The notes: generated from the letters alone by a model not told the origin. DNA of 52,912 nt from Dongia mobilis (GCF_945906275.1 NZ_CAMDRA010000004.1:1-52912); one strand, 5' to 3'. Positions 35,042 to 45,960 are shown, numbered from the stretch's first letter. Numbers and translations are program-made.

Positions 35042-35724
35042 CAAGCGGCATCGTTGCGGCACTGGCGCTGCTGTCGCCGACTGTCGCCACCGCCGATTTC
35101 AAGACCGTTGATGGCCGCATGATCACGCTGGAGCATCTATCCAGTCATCTCATGGTGGTCAATGAAATGCCTGGCCTCCCCCCCAGCCCCATTGAATCCG
35201 AGAGCGAGTCCTCAACGACCCTCAATGTCCTCGGCGATAAAAAGATCCTCGCCTGGGTTGCCACCAATTTCTTCTGCCAGGCGGGCGGCAATTACCAGCA
35301 GACCGCGATCGTCTATACCGATGGCAGGAATTCCGGCAGCGGCACTTGCGATGAGCGCATCTCGGGCACCGATGTTGATTCGACCACCCAGGAGCCGGTT
35401 GAGTTCGAGTTCCAGAGCGAGAGTCGGGTCAGCGGTACCGAGATCCGCTTGAAAGGCACCTTCTCGGCCGAGCTGGTGACGCACAAGGTGACCAAAGAAG
35501 GCCCCTTCGCGGGGACATCGGATTACGAGAAGGAGATCGACGTCAAACAGGAAGCCGTGCTCAGCATCAATGGCAAGACCTGCAAGGTGATCTCCCTCAC
35601 CTGGATCCAGACCGAGATCGAATACGGCGAAATCCACAACGCGACTGGAACCGAGGGCAGCGTCACCACGACCATACAGCGCACCACCCAGGCGAACGAC
35701 GCCACAACCTGCACAATCCAGTAA
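35005..35724 (+). CDS. Secreted protein of unknown function, coupled to the preceding gene
   Basis: A 239-residue protein with a signal peptide (VASGIVAALALLSPTVATA, cleaved near residue 30) and a mature part rich in beta-prone Thr/Ser/Val/Glu stretches. Four cysteines (FFCQ, SGTCDE, GKTCKV, ATTCTI) could form two disulfides. I do not recognise the family. It begins 37 bases before the end of the TPR-like gene in another frame. That overlap with shared export suggests a two-protein envelope module. Confidence 0.7.
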   Translation: MYADQRRNRLRVASGIVAALALLSPTVATADFKTVDGRMITLEHLSSHLMVVNEMPGLPPSPIESESESSTTLNVLGDKKILAWVATNFFCQAGGNYQQTAIVYTDGRNSGSGTCDERISGTDVDSTTQEPVEFEFQSESRVSGTEIRLKGTFSAELVTHKVTKEGPFAGTSDYEKEIDVKQEAVLSINGKTCKVISLTWIQTEIEYGEIHNATGTEGSVTTTIQRTTQANDATTCTIQ

Positions 35725-35769
35725 ACGAAAACGGTTGATTAAACCGGCGAGACCGCCACATTGTCGGGC

Positions 35770-37875
35770 ATGACCCGACACGCAGCCCCCACACACCCGA
35801 CCAAGCCCAACCCGCAGAACAAGCTGGTGGATGAAACCAGCCCCTATCTGCTTCAGCACAAGGACAACCCCGTCAACTGGCGCGCCTGGAACAACGCTAC
35901 CCTGGCCGAGGCGCGGGACCGGGACATGCCGATCCTGCTCTCGGTGGGCTATGCCGCCTGCCATTGGTGCCATGTCATGGCCCATGAGAGTTTCGAGGAT
36001 GAGGGCATCGCCGCGCTGATGAACAGACTGTTCATCAACATCAAGATCGACCGCGAAGAGCGGCCGGATCTCGACCAGATCTACCAGCAGGCGCTCTCGC
36101 TGCTGGGCCAGCAGGGCGGCTGGCCACTGACCATGTTCCTGACGCCCGACGGTCAGCCCTTCTGGGGCGGTACCTATTTCCCGAAGGAGCCGCGCTACGG
36201 CAGGCCCGGTTTCGGCGATGTGCTGAACGCCTTGTCCGAGGCCTATCACACCGACAAGGAAAAGGTCGGGAAGAACGTCGCGGGCCTGGCTGAAGCGATG
36301 CAGCGGCTTTCTTCGCCGCAAGGCGGTGGCGAGATCACCGTCGAGGTGATGGACCGCATCGCCGAGCGCCTGCTGCAGGAAATCGACCTGGTACGTGGTG
36401 GCATTGGCGGCGCGCCGAAATTTCCGCAGCCTTCGGTGCTCAACCTGCTGTGGCGCAGCTTCCGCCGCAACGGCGACGGCCGCTACCGCGAAGCGGTGCT
36501 CCTGAGCCTCACCCGCATGCTGCAGGGTGGCATCTATGATCATTTGGGCGGCGGTCTTGCGCGCTATGCGACCGATGCCGATTGGCTGGTGCCGCATTTC
36601 GAAAAGATGCTCTACGACAATGCCGAACTGCTGGGTCAGCTCGCCGAGGCCTGGATCGAGACCGGTGAAAAGCTCTACGAGACCCGCGCCCATGAAATCG
36701 TCGGCTGGCTCATGCGCGAGATGCTGGCTGCACCCGACGCTGAAGGCCGTCACGCCTTCGCCGCCTCGCTCGATGCCGATTCGGAAGGCGTCGAAGGCAA
36801 GTTCTATGTCTGGGACGAGGCCGAGATCGACGAGGTGCTGGGGGCAGAGTCCAACTTCTTCAAACATATCTATGATGTGAGTGCCGCCGGCAATTGGGAA
36901 GACACCAACATCCTCAACCGCGGCCATCAGATGGGCCTGCTGATCGAGGGCGACGAACAGCGCCTCCATGCCGCGCGGCAGAAATTGCTGGCGCGACGCG
37001 CGACGCGCATCCGGCCCGGCTGGGACGACAAGGTGCTGGTCGATTGGAACGGGCTGATGATCGCAAACCTCGCGCAAGCCTCGCAGGTTTTTGCGCAGCC
37101 AGGCTGGCTCAAGCTCGCCGAGGACGCCTTCGCCTTCATTGACAAGAACATGCGCGACAGTTCTGGTCGCCTGAAGCATGCTTGGCGTGCCACGCCTGAC
37201 TATCCAAAGGGCCGCCTCGCCCACCCGGCAACGCTCGATGATCACGCCAATCTCGCCCGCGCAGCCCTCATGCTCAATCAGGCGACCGGCAGCGATGGCT
37301 ACCTCATGGCGGCCCGCGCCATCGTCGCCGATCTCGATGCACATTTCTGGGATACGCGCGCCGGCGGCTATTTCTTCAGCGCCGACGATACCGGCGACGT
37401 CATCATCCGGACCAAATCCGCCAATGACAATGCGACGCCCAGCGGCAATGGCACCATGGTCGAGGTGCTGACGCGCCTCGACTCGCTTACCGGTAACGAA
37501 GCCTATGGGAACCGCGCCGCCGATCTGCTCAGGGCCTTTGCGGGCGAGATCCAGCGCAACTTCTTCCCGCTCGCCAATCTCCTCAACGGCAACGACTTCC
37601 ATCTTCGTGCCATCGAAATCATCATCATCGGCGACCGCGCCGCCGCCGACACGCAGGCGCTGCTCCGGGCCTTGCACAGCCAGCCGGCCCAGAACCTCGT
37701 GCTGCAAATCGTCGCAGACACCAGCCATCTGCCGGCCACGCATCTCGCCTCGGCCAAGACACGGATCGGCGGCAAGGCCACGGCCTATGTCTGCCGGCAG
37801 CAGACCTGCTCGGCGCCGGTCGTGGAACCGGGCGATCTGGCCCTTGCCTTGAGCCGGCGCGGCGATCTGGGCTAG
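35770..37875 (+). CDS. DUF255 thioredoxin-domain protein (YyaL/SSP411-like)
   Basis: A 701-residue cytosolic-looking protein. The N-terminal DUF255 thioredoxin fold begins NKLVDETSPYLLQHKDNPV and has a redox-type CHWC at residues 64-67 followed by HVMAHESFED. The remaining 500 residues form an alpha/alpha barrel like N-acylglucosamine epimerase (GGIYDHLGGGLARYATDADW, PHFEKMLYDNAEL). The family occurs from bacteria to mammals (SPATA20) with no settled function. Start at ATG 35770; a TTG at 35761 is less likely. Confidence 0.93.
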   Translation: MTRHAAPTHPTKPNPQNKLVDETSPYLLQHKDNPVNWRAWNNATLAEARDRDMPILLSVGYAACHWCHVMAHESFEDEGIAALMNRLFINIKIDREERPDLDQIYQQALSLLGQQGGWPLTMFLTPDGQPFWGGTYFPKEPRYGRPGFGDVLNALSEAYHTDKEKVGKNVAGLAEAMQRLSSPQGGGEITVEVMDRIAERLLQEIDLVRGGIGGAPKFPQPSVLNLLWRSFRRNGDGRYREAVLLSLTRMLQGGIYDHLGGGLARYATDADWLVPHFEKMLYDNAELLGQLAEAWIETGEKLYETRAHEIVGWLMREMLAAPDAEGRHAFAASLDADSEGVEGKFYVWDEAEIDEVLGAESNFFKHIYDVSAAGNWEDTNILNRGHQMGLLIEGDEQRLHAARQKLLARRATRIRPGWDDKVLVDWNGLMIANLAQASQVFAQPGWLKLAEDAFAFIDKNMRDSSGRLKHAWRATPDYPKGRLAHPATLDDHANLARAALMLNQATGSDGYLMAARAIVADLDAHFWDTRAGGYFFSADDTGDVIIRTKSANDNATPSGNGTMVEVLTRLDSLTGNEAYGNRAADLLRAFAGEIQRNFFPLANLLNGNDFHLRAIEIIIIGDRAAADTQALLRALHSQPAQNLVLQIVADTSHLPATHLASAKTRIGGKATAYVCRQQTCSAPVVEPGDLALALSRRGDLG

Positions 37876-37919
37876 CTTCACAGACGTATCAACTGCGTCT
37901 CCAGCAAATCAGGTCCTTC

Positions 37920-38972
37920 ATGCCACCGCGCCGTATCGCCATCGTGCTGTTCAATCTCGGCGGTCCCGACGGGCCGGCGGCGGTGAAGCCGTTCCTGTTC
38001 AACCTGTTCAACGACAAGAACATCATCGGCGCCCCCGGGCCGATCCGCTGGGCGCTGGCGAAATTCATCTCGGCCCGGCGCGGGCCCATCGCCCAGCATG
38101 TCTATGACCAGATCGGCGGCGGCTCGCCGATCCTGCCCAACACGCTGGCGCAGGCCGATGCCCTCGCCCGGGCGCTCGCCGAAATCGGCGAGGTCAAGAC
38201 CTTCATCGCGATGCGCTACTGGCATCCCTTCACCGAGGATACGGCGCGCGCGGTGAAAGAATGGGCGCCAGATGAAATCGTGCTCCTGCCGCTCTATCCG
38301 CAATTCTCCACCACCACCACGGCCTCCTCACAGCGCGTCTGGGAGACGACCGCGCGAAAGATCGGCCTCAATGTCCCGGCGCATTTCATCTGCTGCTATC
38401 CGGATGAACCCGGCTTCGTCGCGGCCCTCACCGACATCACGCGGCAATCCATCGCTGCGGCCGCGACGGAAGCGCCGGACAAGGCGCAGATCGTCATCTT
38501 CTCGGCCCATGGCCTGCCGCAGAAGATCGTCGACAAGGGCGATCCCTATGTGCAGCAGGTCGAGGCCACGGTCACGGCGACGACAAAGGCCCTCGGGCTT
38601 GCAGCGGACCAATGGATCATCGCCTATCAGAGCCGCGTCGGTCCCCTGCAATGGGTCGGCCCCTCGACCGACGCGGTGATCACCGAGAATGCCAAGGCCG
38701 GCCGCGCCATCATCGTGGTGCCGGTGGCCTTCGTCTCGGAACATTCCGAAACGCTGGTCGAACTCGACATCGAGTACCGCCACCTCGCCCTGACCACCGG
38801 CGCCGCCGCCTTCGTCCGCGCGCCCACCGTGGCAACCCATCCTTCCTTCATCCAGGGCCTCGCCCACCTGGTGGAACAAGCGCGCCGGAAGGGTGCCGTC
38901 CTGCAACCGGGCTGCAGCCGCGACGCCTGCCGCGGCCAAAGCCAATGCGCCATGACAATTGCTGGGATGTGA
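37920..38972 (+). CDS. hemH: Ferrochelatase
   Basis: A 350-residue enzyme that inserts Fe2+ into protoporphyrin IX in the last step of haem synthesis. The catalytic His lies in IFSAHGLPQKIVDKGDPY, and the Glu in FVSEHSETLVELD. LFNLGGPDG and the PLYPQFSTTTTASS segment are family hallmarks. Three cysteines near the C-terminus (Cys332, Cys337, Cys343) suggest a [2Fe-2S] cluster like that reported for other bacterial ferrochelatases, with a further Cys in FICCY as a possible ligand. It is two bases upstream of hemJ. Confidence 0.96.
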   Translation: MPPRRIAIVLFNLGGPDGPAAVKPFLFNLFNDKNIIGAPGPIRWALAKFISARRGPIAQHVYDQIGGGSPILPNTLAQADALARALAEIGEVKTFIAMRYWHPFTEDTARAVKEWAPDEIVLLPLYPQFSTTTTASSQRVWETTARKIGLNVPAHFICCYPDEPGFVAALTDITRQSIAAAATEAPDKAQIVIFSAHGLPQKIVDKGDPYVQQVEATVTATTKALGLAADQWIIAYQSRVGPLQWVGPSTDAVITENAKAGRAIIVVPVAFVSEHSETLVELDIEYRHLALTTGAAAFVRAPTVATHPSFIQGLAHLVEQARRKGAVLQPGCSRDACRGQSQCAMTIAGM

Positions 38973-38974
38973 CC

Positions 38975-39403
38975 ATGGACCTCTATCTCTGGCTGAAAGC
39001 CCTCCACGTCATCGCCGTCATCGCCTGGATGGCCGGCATGCTCTATCTGCCGCGGCTCTACGTCTATCATTGCAATGCCAAGCCTGGCTCGGAGATGAGC
39101 GAGACGTTCAAGGTGATGGAGCGGCGCCTGCTCCGCGCCATCATCAACCCGGCCATGATCTGCGCCTGGGCGCTGGGTCTCACCATGGCCTGGATGAATG
39201 ACCTCTGGGCCGAGGGCTGGTTCCACGGGAAGCTGCTGCTGCTGCTCGGCATGCAGCTGGTCCATGCCGGCTATGCCCGCTGGCGCCGCCATTTCGCCGA
39301 AGACGCCAACCGCCACGGCGACAGATTCTACCGCATCATGAACGAGGTCCCGACCCTGCTCATGATCGGCATCGTCATTCTGGTGATCGTGAAACCGTTC
39401 TAG
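38975..39403 (+). CDS. hemJ: Protoporphyrinogen oxidase HemJ
   Basis: A 142-residue membrane protein with four hydrophobic segments that oxidises protoporphyrinogen IX, the step before ferrochelatase. Conserved His11 (LKALHVIAVIAW) and Lys86 (FHGKLLLLLGMQ) match the residues reported as essential in the family. ATG 38975 begins just after the hemH stop; a longer in-frame opening overlaps hemH and is not used. The hemH-hemJ pair forms a haem terminal-step unit. Confidence 0.93.
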   Translation: MDLYLWLKALHVIAVIAWMAGMLYLPRLYVYHCNAKPGSEMSETFKVMERRLLRAIINPAMICAWALGLTMAWMNDLWAEGWFHGKLLLLLGMQLVHAGYARWRRHFAEDANRHGDRFYRIMNEVPTLLMIGIVILVIVKPF

Positions 39404-39436
39404 GGATCGTCCAGCCAATCCGGCTGGACGATCCCT
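39402..39436. repeat. Perfect 15-bp hairpin over the hemJ stop codon
   Basis: AGGGATCGTCCAGCC and its exact reverse complement flank a five-base loop. Two bases of the hemJ stop lie in the left arm. There is no U-tract, so it may be an RNA stabiliser or a weak terminator. The following 265 bases to rho (39437-39701) contain no gene I can support. Confidence 0.75.
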
Positions 39437-39701
39437 GGACTGTCACAGGCCGTTGATTTGACTTCTGGCCGGAATTCCGTTAGGGATTTTTCCAGGTTCA
39501 GGTTCACCATTCGGGTTGGACCGGCCTGTTTTCGAGAAAACCTCCGCGCCACATCTCAGATCAAGGACCCTGGACCACAGGGTCGCGGCGTTAGGTTCGA
39601 AGACCACATTCCCGGCGACGCCGTTCCAAGCACCCATCCCCAAGCACATCCGAGCCAGCGCCCCAGGGTCCCCTTCCCAGTTTCACAACTCCAGAAAACA
39701 C

Positions 39702-41063
<1,362 letters not shown>

Positions 41064-41069
41064 AAGAAG

Positions 41070-41098
41070 GGCCGGTGGAAGTTTTCACCGGCCTTTTT
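41070..41098 (+). terminator. Intrinsic terminator after rho
   Basis: GGCCGGTG and CACCGGCC form an 8-bp perfect stem with an 8-base loop, followed by TTTTT. It begins six bases after the rho stop codon. Confidence 0.88.
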
Positions 41099-41158
41099 CT
41101 CGCCGTGCTTCCGCCATCTTTGCGTGTTTTAATCCGAACCACACAATCGGGGGCCGGC

Positions 41159-42061
41159 ATGCGCGTCATCTATCTCTGTCTCTGCTTCGTCCTGCTCGCC
41201 CTTGCGATGCCGCCCGCCTGGGCCGAAAGCAGTCCGGGGGTTGCCGCCTATGAGCGCAAAGATTTCAAGGCCGCGCTGCCGCTGCTCGAGAAGGAGGCCG
41301 CGGCCGGCGATCCCGTGGCGCAGACCAAGCTCGGCCTTATCTATGCCAAAGGGCTGGATGTGCCGAAGGATCCCAAGATAGCCCTTCCCTGGTTCGAGAA
41401 AGCTGCCGCTCAGGGTCATGCGGAAGCTGAGTATTGCTTGGGTGTCGCGCACGATTTCGGCGACGGCATTCCCCAGGACCAGGCAGAGGCTGCGATCTGG
41501 TACCGCAAAGCCGCTGAAAAGGGCTACCTCAAGGCGCAGACCAATCTCGCCTATCTACTGGAGCGGGGCGAAGGAGTTCCCAAGGATCTCGCGCAATCCG
41601 CCAGTTGGTATACCAAGGCTGCCGAACAGGGCGAAATCGATTCACAGAACTATGTCGCACACCTCTATCTCAAGGGGATCGGCGTTGAGCGCAACATCCT
41701 AACGGCCAGGATTTGGATCGACCGCGCCGCCGCGCAAGGCGACCCCACCGCGAAGAAAGGTGCCGCCTATCTCGCCGAAGAGTTCGAGAAGCTCGAGAAG
41801 GAGGGCGCGATTCCGCGCCTTGCCGGGGGCGATGGCTCCAGCACGACCAATGCCATTTCATTCCCCTTGGTCAAGCTCGGCCATGACGGCGTCAATGCCG
41901 AGCACAAGGTCACGAACTTCTTCTTCAACGGCTGGACATGGGATGGGCAGTCTCTGATCAACGATGCCGGCCGTGCCTATGACGCGATCGAAATGAGCAA
42001 GAACGGCCAGAAAAGGGTCGTCTATTTCGAGGTTACGAAGTGGTTCGGCATCCTGGAATGA
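41159..42061 (+). CDS. Secreted Sel1-like repeat protein
   Basis: A 300-residue protein with a signal peptide (YLCLCFVLLALAMPPAWA, cut near residue 22) and about five Sel1-like repeats from residue 30 to 210. The consensus is visible in AAGDPVAQTKLGLIYAKG, AQGHAEAEYCLGVAHDFG and EKGYLKAQTNLAYLLERG. Such repeats form a superhelix that binds proteins in the periplasm. The last 80 residues form a separate, non-repeat domain (FFFNGWTWDGQSLIN). It follows the rho terminator and precedes the molybdopterin-like/kinase pair by 110 bases. Confidence 0.88.
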   Translation: MRVIYLCLCFVLLALAMPPAWAESSPGVAAYERKDFKAALPLLEKEAAAGDPVAQTKLGLIYAKGLDVPKDPKIALPWFEKAAAQGHAEAEYCLGVAHDFGDGIPQDQAEAAIWYRKAAEKGYLKAQTNLAYLLERGEGVPKDLAQSASWYTKAAEQGEIDSQNYVAHLYLKGIGVERNILTARIWIDRAAAQGDPTAKKGAAYLAEEFEKLEKEGAIPRLAGGDGSSTTNAISFPLVKLGHDGVNAEHKVTNFFFNGWTWDGQSLINDAGRAYDAIEMSKNGQKRVVYFEVTKWFGILE

Positions 42062-42170
42062 CGCCCTGACAAGGAATTGCGGCGTTAACTTAAGCTAAAC
42101 TATCTGCCCGCATAGTTCCCCTGGGGCCATGGGGAAGATGGCCCCTGCTCATTGGGGACATCCACCTGCC

Positions 42171-42692
42171 ATGATGACGCTTCGGGCCGTTTTGATCAGC
42201 GCAGTCATCTTGCTGGGCCAGCTTGTTCTGGCCCCGTCCATGGCGCTTGAGCCCCTGCCGAGCCCAAGCGGTCCGGTCATCCTGACCATCGACGGTGCGA
42301 TCGACGTCAGCAACACCGAGGACGGCAAGGCCGCTTTCGATCTTGCCATGCTGGAGGCGCTGCCGCGCAGCAGTTTCACCACCACCACCATCTGGACCGA
42401 TGGCCCGCAGACCTTCGAAGGCGCCAGCATCACCGACCTCATGGCGCGGCTGGGCAGCAAAGCCGGCGAGATCAACGCCATCGCCACCAACGATTACGAA
42501 ATCCGCTTTCCGGTGAGCGATGCCCGCGATCATGCCGGCCTCATCGCCTACCGTGCCAATGGCGCCCTGCTGCCGCCGGGCAACAAGGGTCCGCTCTGGA
42601 TCGTCTTTCCCTTTGACAGCGATCCGCTGCTGCAGACCGAGCGCTTCCAGAGTGAATCCATCTGGAGCCTTGCCACCATGACGCTGCGCTGA
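42171..42692 (+). CDS. Periplasmic molybdopterin-domain-like protein without cysteine, paired with a histidine kinase
   Basis: A 173-residue exported protein. The signal peptide ends near MALEPLP (about residue 25). The rest resembles a compact SUOX/YedY-like oxidoreductase molybdopterin-binding domain (VILTIDGAIDVS, GPQTFEGASITDLM, ATNDYEIRFP, GPLWIVFPFD). It contains no cysteine at all, so the Mo-ligating Cys of true members is missing and catalysis is unlikely. It ends three bases before the histidine kinase gene. It is therefore likely co-translated and may be a ligand-binding partner of that kinase. The start could also be 42129, which adds a 14-residue extension. Confidence 0.75.
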   Translation: MMTLRAVLISAVILLGQLVLAPSMALEPLPSPSGPVILTIDGAIDVSNTEDGKAAFDLAMLEALPRSSFTTTTIWTDGPQTFEGASITDLMARLGSKAGEINAIATNDYEIRFPVSDARDHAGLIAYRANGALLPPGNKGPLWIVFPFDSDPLLQTERFQSESIWSLATMTLR

Positions 42693-42695
42693 CCG

Positions 42696-44099
42696 ATGTC
42701 GACGATCTCCCTCCTCAAACCGATTGCCTGGTGGAAGCGCGGCGTGGCCGTGGCCTTTGCCATCGTCATCGGCGGCCTGTTGCTGGCGCTTTTTGTGCTG
42801 CGCGACGATGTCACCGAAAATTTCGACCGCATGCGCCGCACGGCAGCCAGCGCGCTCACCTGGAATACCGCGCAATTCGTGGTCGACAGCGCGCGCCTCG
42901 CCACCACTTTCAACAGCCCAGACCCCACGCCCGAACGGACCAAACACTGGTACGCCCTGCAGAACCGCTATGCGGTCCTCACCGCCGGCATGGTGCGCGA
43001 GGAATTGCTGGCCAACACCGACAGTGCCGCCCTGCTGCCCAGCAGCGCGATCGACATGGATGTGCTGACTGATGCGCTGGGCGAGAGCGCGGCGACACCC
43101 ATCGACAGCGCGCGCCTCAGCGCGACCGTTGATGGCCTTATCACCAAGGCGCATCGACTTGCCGTCCTCACGGCCACCACCGCGGCGCGCGAAGACGAGG
43201 CCGCCCGCGAATCCCTGGCCGAGATCATCGAGACCATTTCCATGGTGCGCATTGCGCTTGGCATCGTGCTGGGGATCGGCGTCATGACCCTCTTCTGGCA
43301 GCAGATGCGCATGCGGCGGCTGACCGGTGAGCTTGCCAAGGCGAAGATCCAGGCGGAATCCGCCAACCGCGCCAAGACCGATTTCCTGGCGCATATGAGC
43401 CATGAATTCCGGACACCGCTCAATGCCATCATCGGTTTCTCCGACCTGATGCGCGCCGAGGTCTACGGTCCCATCGACTCGCCCCGCTACAAGGAATATA
43501 TCGGCGACATCGTCGATGCCGGCAATCACCTGCTCGGCCTCATCGACAAGGTGCTCGACGTCGCCAAGATCGAGGCGGGCAAGGTCGAGGCGCAGCCGGT
43601 GCCGGTCGATATCTCCGACCTGCCGCAGAATTGCGCGGACCTCATCCGCCAGCCCCTCGCCGAGCGGCAGCTGACCCTCGAGATGAGCCTGTCACCGACC
43701 CTGCCGCCGGTCATGGCCGACCCGCAGCATCTCCGCCAGATCGTCCTCAACCTTCTCAGCAATGCGGTGAAGTTCACCCTGGCCGGCGGCGAGGTCAGCA
43801 TCGGTGCCGCGCGCCGCGCCGCGAACGATACCGGCGAGGAGGGCATCGAAATCTGGGTGACCGATACCGGCATCGGCATCGCACCGGCCGATATCGCGAA
43901 GGCCCTCGCCCCCTTCGGCCAGGTCCGCACCAACGCCAATACGGCGCAGCAGGGAACAGGCCTCGGCCTGCCCATCACCAAGTCGCTGACCGAACTCAAT
44001 GGCGGCCGCTTCGAGATCCGCAGCGAGCCCGGCAAGGGCACCCGCGTCAGCATCCACTTCCCGACCGAGAAACTCGCACCCCGTAAGATCGCCGCCTAA
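42696..44099 (+). CDS. Membrane sensor histidine kinase (orphan, no adjacent response regulator)
   Basis: A 467-residue kinase. Transmembrane segments are at about 15-36 and 184-202, leaving a periplasmic sensor of about 145 helical residues. The HisKA helix carries His236 ([17 protein letters not shown]). The ATPase domain has the N-box [10 protein letters not shown]1 [10 protein letters not shown] and G2 [12 protein letters not shown]. It should autophosphorylate in response to a periplasmic cue. It follows the molybdopterin-like gene by three bases, and no response regulator is within several kilobases. It converges with the next gene, seven bases away. Confidence 0.93.
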   Translation: MSTISLLKPIAWWKRGVAVAFAIVIGGLLLALFVLRDDVTENFDRMRRTAASALTWNTAQFVVDSARLATTFNSPDPTPERTKHWYALQNRYAVLTAGMVREELLANTDSAALLPSSAIDMDVLTDALGESAATPIDSARLSATVDGLITKAHRLAVLTATTAAREDEAARESLAEIIETISMVRIALGIVLGIGVMTLFWQQMRMRRLTGELAKAKIQAESANRAKTDFLAHMSHEFRTPLNAIIGFSDLMRAEVYGPIDSPRYKEYIGDIVDAGNHLLGLIDKVLDVAKIEAGKVEAQPVPVDISDLPQNCADLIRQPLAERQLTLEMSLSPTLPPVMADPQHLRQIVLNLLSNAVKFTLAGGEVSIGAARRAANDTGEEGIEIWVTDTGIGIAPADIAKALAPFGQVRTNANTAQQGTGLGLPITKSLTELNGGRFEIRSEPGKGTRVSIHFPTEKLAPRKIAA

Positions 44100-44106
44100 A
44101 GTCCGT

Positions 44107-45108
44107 TCAGGGCAGCAGTACGACCGATCCCGTGGTCTTGCGTGCCTCGAGATCGGCCTGCGCCTGTGCCGCATCCTTCAGCGCATAGCTATGCGCCACA
44201 CGGATCTTGACGATGCCTTTCGAGACGACATCAATCAGCGCATTGGCCGACAGTTCCAGTTCCTCGCGCGTCGCGGTATAGGCCATCAATGTCGGCCGGG
44301 TGAGAAAGATCGAGCCCTTCTGCGACAGCAGCAGCGGCTCGATCGCCGGCACCGGCCCCGAGGCATTGCCGAAGGTCACGAGATAGCCGCGCGGGCGCAG
44401 GCAATCCATCGAGGGAATGCAGGTATCCCTGCCGACGCCGTCATAGACGACATGCACACCCTTGCCGCCGGTAATGTCCTTGACGCGCTTCACCCAATGG
44501 TCGGATCCGGCTTCCGCGCGGTAATCGATCACATGATCAGCGCCCAAGGATTTGACGATCGCGCATTTCTCCGCCCCACCCGCCGTGCCGATGACGATGG
44601 CGCCGAGAGCTTTCAACCATTGCACCGCGATCGATCCGACACCGCCGGCTGCCGCATGCCACAGCACCCAGTCGCCTTCCTTCACGGTATAGGTGCGGCG
44701 GATGAGATATTCGACCGTCATGCCCTGCAGCATCATGGCGGCGGCAGTCTTGTCGTCGATGCTGTCCGGAATCTTCACCAGCTTGTCGGCCGGATAGTTG
44801 CGCCATTCGGCATAGGCACCCAAAGGTGCCGCGCAATAGGCAACGCGGTCACCGACCTTGAGATGCGTGACGCCAGCGCCCAGCGCCTCGACCACCGCAG
44901 CACCTTCAAGGCCGATGCCCGATGGCAGCGCCACCGGATAAAGTCCGCTGCGATGATAGGTATCGATGAAATTGAGCCCGCAAGCCTTGTTGCGCAGCGT
45001 GACCTCGCCGGCGCCGGGCGAGCCGAGCTTCACCGTCTCCCAAGTCAGGACCTCAGGCCCGCCGGTCTTGTGAAAACGAATGGCATGGGTCTCGGTGGGA
45101 ATGGTCAT
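44107..45108 (-). CDS. NADPH:quinone oxidoreductase (zinc-type MDR family)
   Basis: A 333-residue medium-chain dehydrogenase/reductase. GLNFIDTYHRSGLYP near residue 45 and HAAAGGVGSIAVQWLKALGA (nucleotide-binding loop, about residues 145-164) are typical of the QOR/zeta-crystallin branch, which lacks the catalytic zinc ligands. It is expected to reduce quinones with NADPH. Start 45108 follows GGAGC; an upstream in-frame region of 55 codons lacks family similarity. The next gene upstream on the strand is ribB, 82 bases away. Confidence 0.93.
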   Translation of the reverse strand: MTIPTETHAIRFHKTGGPEVLTWETVKLGSPGAGEVTLRNKACGLNFIDTYHRSGLYPVALPSGIGLEGAAVVEALGAGVTHLKVGDRVAYCAAPLGAYAEWRNYPADKLVKIPDSIDDKTAAAMMLQGMTVEYLIRRTYTVKEGDWVLWHAAAGGVGSIAVQWLKALGAIVIGTAGGAEKCAIVKSLGADHVIDYRAEAGSDHWVKRVKDITGGKGVHVVYDGVGRDTCIPSMDCLRPRGYLVTFGNASGPVPAIEPLLLSQKGSIFLTRPTLMAYTATREELELSANALIDVVSKGIVKIRVAHSYALKDAAQAQADLEARKTTGSVVLLP

Positions 45109-45190
45109 GGGCTGTGCTCCGGTCAATCTGTTTTGCCAAGCATAGCCAGCGACAGCGCGCGCGTCATCCATCCGCGCGCGCTGCCCGTTG

Positions 45191-45847
45191 TTACGCGGCT
45201 TTCGCCAGCAGGTTCTGCCGATAGGCGACGATGTCGGCGATGGTGAGCACCGGGAAGCCGTTGCGACGGCCATAGGCCTTCGCCTGGCGGCCGCGCAGCA
45301 TCTCGCCGTCGCGTGTCATCAACTCGCACAGCACGGCAGCCGACCCCAGCCCAGCGATCTCGGCGAGATCGACCGAGCCTTCGGTATGGCCGCGCCGTGT
45401 CAACACGCCGCCTGGTGAGGCGCGCAACGGGAACATGTGGCCGGGGCTCACGATATCGCCGGGCTTCGCATTTGGCCCGATCGCGGTCTTGACCGTGGTC
45501 AGGCGATCAGCCGCGGAAACGCCCGTGGTGATGCCGAGGCGCGCCTCGATCGAGACGGTGAAGGGTGTGCCGAAACGGCTTTCATTGCGGCTCGCCATCA
45601 TCGGCAATTGCAGCCGGTCGACGGTGGCCGCATCGAGGCAGAGGCACACGATACCGCTGCAATCACGGATCATCCTGGCCATGACGTCGTGGGTGAGATT
45701 GCTGGCGGCAGCCACCAGATCGGCTTCGTTTTCGCGGTCATCATCGTCGAGCACGATGACCGGCAGGGCAGATTGCATCGCGTCGACAGCGGCCTGGATA
45801 CGGCCTTCGACGCGTGACAATTCGGCTTGGGTCAGAAACTTGGACAT
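45191..45847 (-). CDS. ribB: 3,4-dihydroxy-2-butanone-4-phosphate synthase RibB
   Basis: A 218-residue enzyme that converts ribulose 5-phosphate to 3,4-dihydroxy-2-butanone 4-phosphate and formate for riboflavin synthesis. The acidic loop [19 protein letters not shown] and the [11 protein letters not shown] catalytic region are intact. There is no GTP cyclohydrolase II domain. ATG 45847 follows GAGGAG. The gene lies behind an FMN riboswitch, with 113 bases between aptamer end and start. Confidence 0.95.
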   Translation of the reverse strand: MSKFLTQAELSRVEGRIQAAVDAMQSALPVIVLDDDDRENEADLVAAASNLTHDVMARMIRDCSGIVCLCLDAATVDRLQLPMMASRNESRFGTPFTVSIEARLGITTGVSAADRLTTVKTAIGPNAKPGDIVSPGHMFPLRASPGGVLTRRGHTEGSVDLAEIAGLGSAAVLCELMTRDGEMLRGRQAKAYGRRNGFPVLTIADIVAYRQNLLAKAA

Positions 45848-45960
45848 GTGAAACGCTCCTCGCACATGGTGGCGACAAACGTTCCAGGGCGGACCACGAC
45901 GGACCACGCAAGCCCTTGATCGCAAACGCGATTCCGGGCCTGTTGCGGGCGTCATGATCT

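Noticed and set aside
35212-37881. Open frame of 889 codons on the minus strand opposite the DUF255 gene
   Set aside because: It is the mirror of a conserved gene with a CHWC motif. Long antisense frames are expected in GC-rich DNA.
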